The notes below the pieces were generated by a model that was not told the DNA's origin, searched no databases, and saw nothing but the letters and a program-made list of their open reading frames with translations. A program made the position numbers and the translations under genes. DNA of 20,814 nt from the NCBI GenBank assembly GCA_044868295.1, contig JBIOWF010000147.1, positions 1 through 20,814 on the forward strand, in the 5' to 3' direction. Below, one piece after another: positions 20,786 to 20,814 of this stretch. Origin of the DNA: JBIOWF01 sp044868295 (GTDB lineage: Bacteria > Actinomycetota > Actinomycetes > Streptosporangiales > Streptosporangiaceae). Within the stretch, counting starts at the first letter, position 1, and each line of letters starts with the position of its first letter.

Positions 20786-20814
20786 TATGGCTGTGGAGCA
20801 CCTCGAGATTGAGG
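20769..20814 (+). CDS. Possible start of a downstream gene (truncated by window end)
   Basis: From ATG 20769 (with a second in-frame ATG at 20787) a frame reading MSKFPDMAVEHLEIE stays open to the window edge. Fifteen codons are too few for recognition, there is no convincing ribosome site, and the first ATG lies in the hairpin after rel. It may be noncoding. Confidence 0.2.
   Translation, partial: MSKFPDMAVEHLEIE

Noticed and set aside
18369..20801. Very long minus-strand open frame (810 codons) opposite rel
   Set aside because: Shadow of rel caused by high GC at third positions; the protein is rich in Arg, His, Asp and Val without any family motif.

Overview
The window is a continuous piece of a high-GC actinomycete chromosome. 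GTG starts dominate, codon third positions are G/C-rich, and there is a phosphatidylinositol mannoside (PIM) gene cluster. The order pgsA - acyltransferase - pimA ... pdxS - pdxT - yebC - ruvC - ruvA - ruvB - yajC - secD - secF - apt - relA is the conserved housekeeping order I know from Streptomyces and its relatives. I infer a Streptomyces- or Streptosporangium-like filamentous actinomycete, but cannot name a genus.

Layout. (1) Positions 45-2217, minus strand: an EF-G-like translational GTPase (EF-G2 class) with a GC-rich hairpin just after its stop. (2) Positions 2420-5764, plus strand: a tightly coupled operon of phosphatidylinositol phosphate synthase, PIM acyltransferase, PimA mannosyltransferase and a LemA-like membrane protein. 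All three junctions are 4-nt stop/start overlaps, and two starts are TTG. (3) Positions 5844-6854: a DUF3048 (YerB-like) predicted lipoprotein. (4) Positions 6989-8877: pdxS and pdxT, the two subunits of PLP synthase, separated by an unusual 383-nt non-coding gap with a terminator, a 20-bp near-palindrome and a perfect 16-bp-arm hairpin. (5) Positions 8881-9633: yebC. (6) Positions 9751-11577: an accessory insert between yebC and ruvC, made of an Eis-family acetyltransferase and a VapBC-type toxin-antitoxin pair. (7) Positions 11615-14173: ruvC, ruvA and ruvB (Holliday junction processing), preceded by a sequence matching the actinobacterial LexA box. (8) Positions 14409-17620: yajC-secD-secF, with its own promoter candidate and a strong terminator. 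(9) Positions 17794-20741: apt and the bifunctional (p)ppGpp synthetase/hydrolase rel.

How the genes work together. The PIM genes build mannosylated phosphatidylinositol: PgsA makes the lipid head group, PimA adds mannose and the acyltransferase acylates it. PdxS and PdxT make pyridoxal 5'-phosphate. RuvABC branch-migrates and resolves recombination intermediates and appears SOS-inducible. YajC/SecDF assist Sec-dependent export. Apt and Rel link purine salvage to the stringent response.

I found no frameshifts, tRNAs, rRNAs, CRISPR arrays or insertion sequences. Most of the window is ordinary core genome. The points most worth a second look are the pdxS-pdxT gap, the LexA box before ruvC, the toxin-antitoxin insertion, the LemA-like gene coupled to pimA, and two possibly leaderless genes with TAGG(G/T)T -10 boxes.
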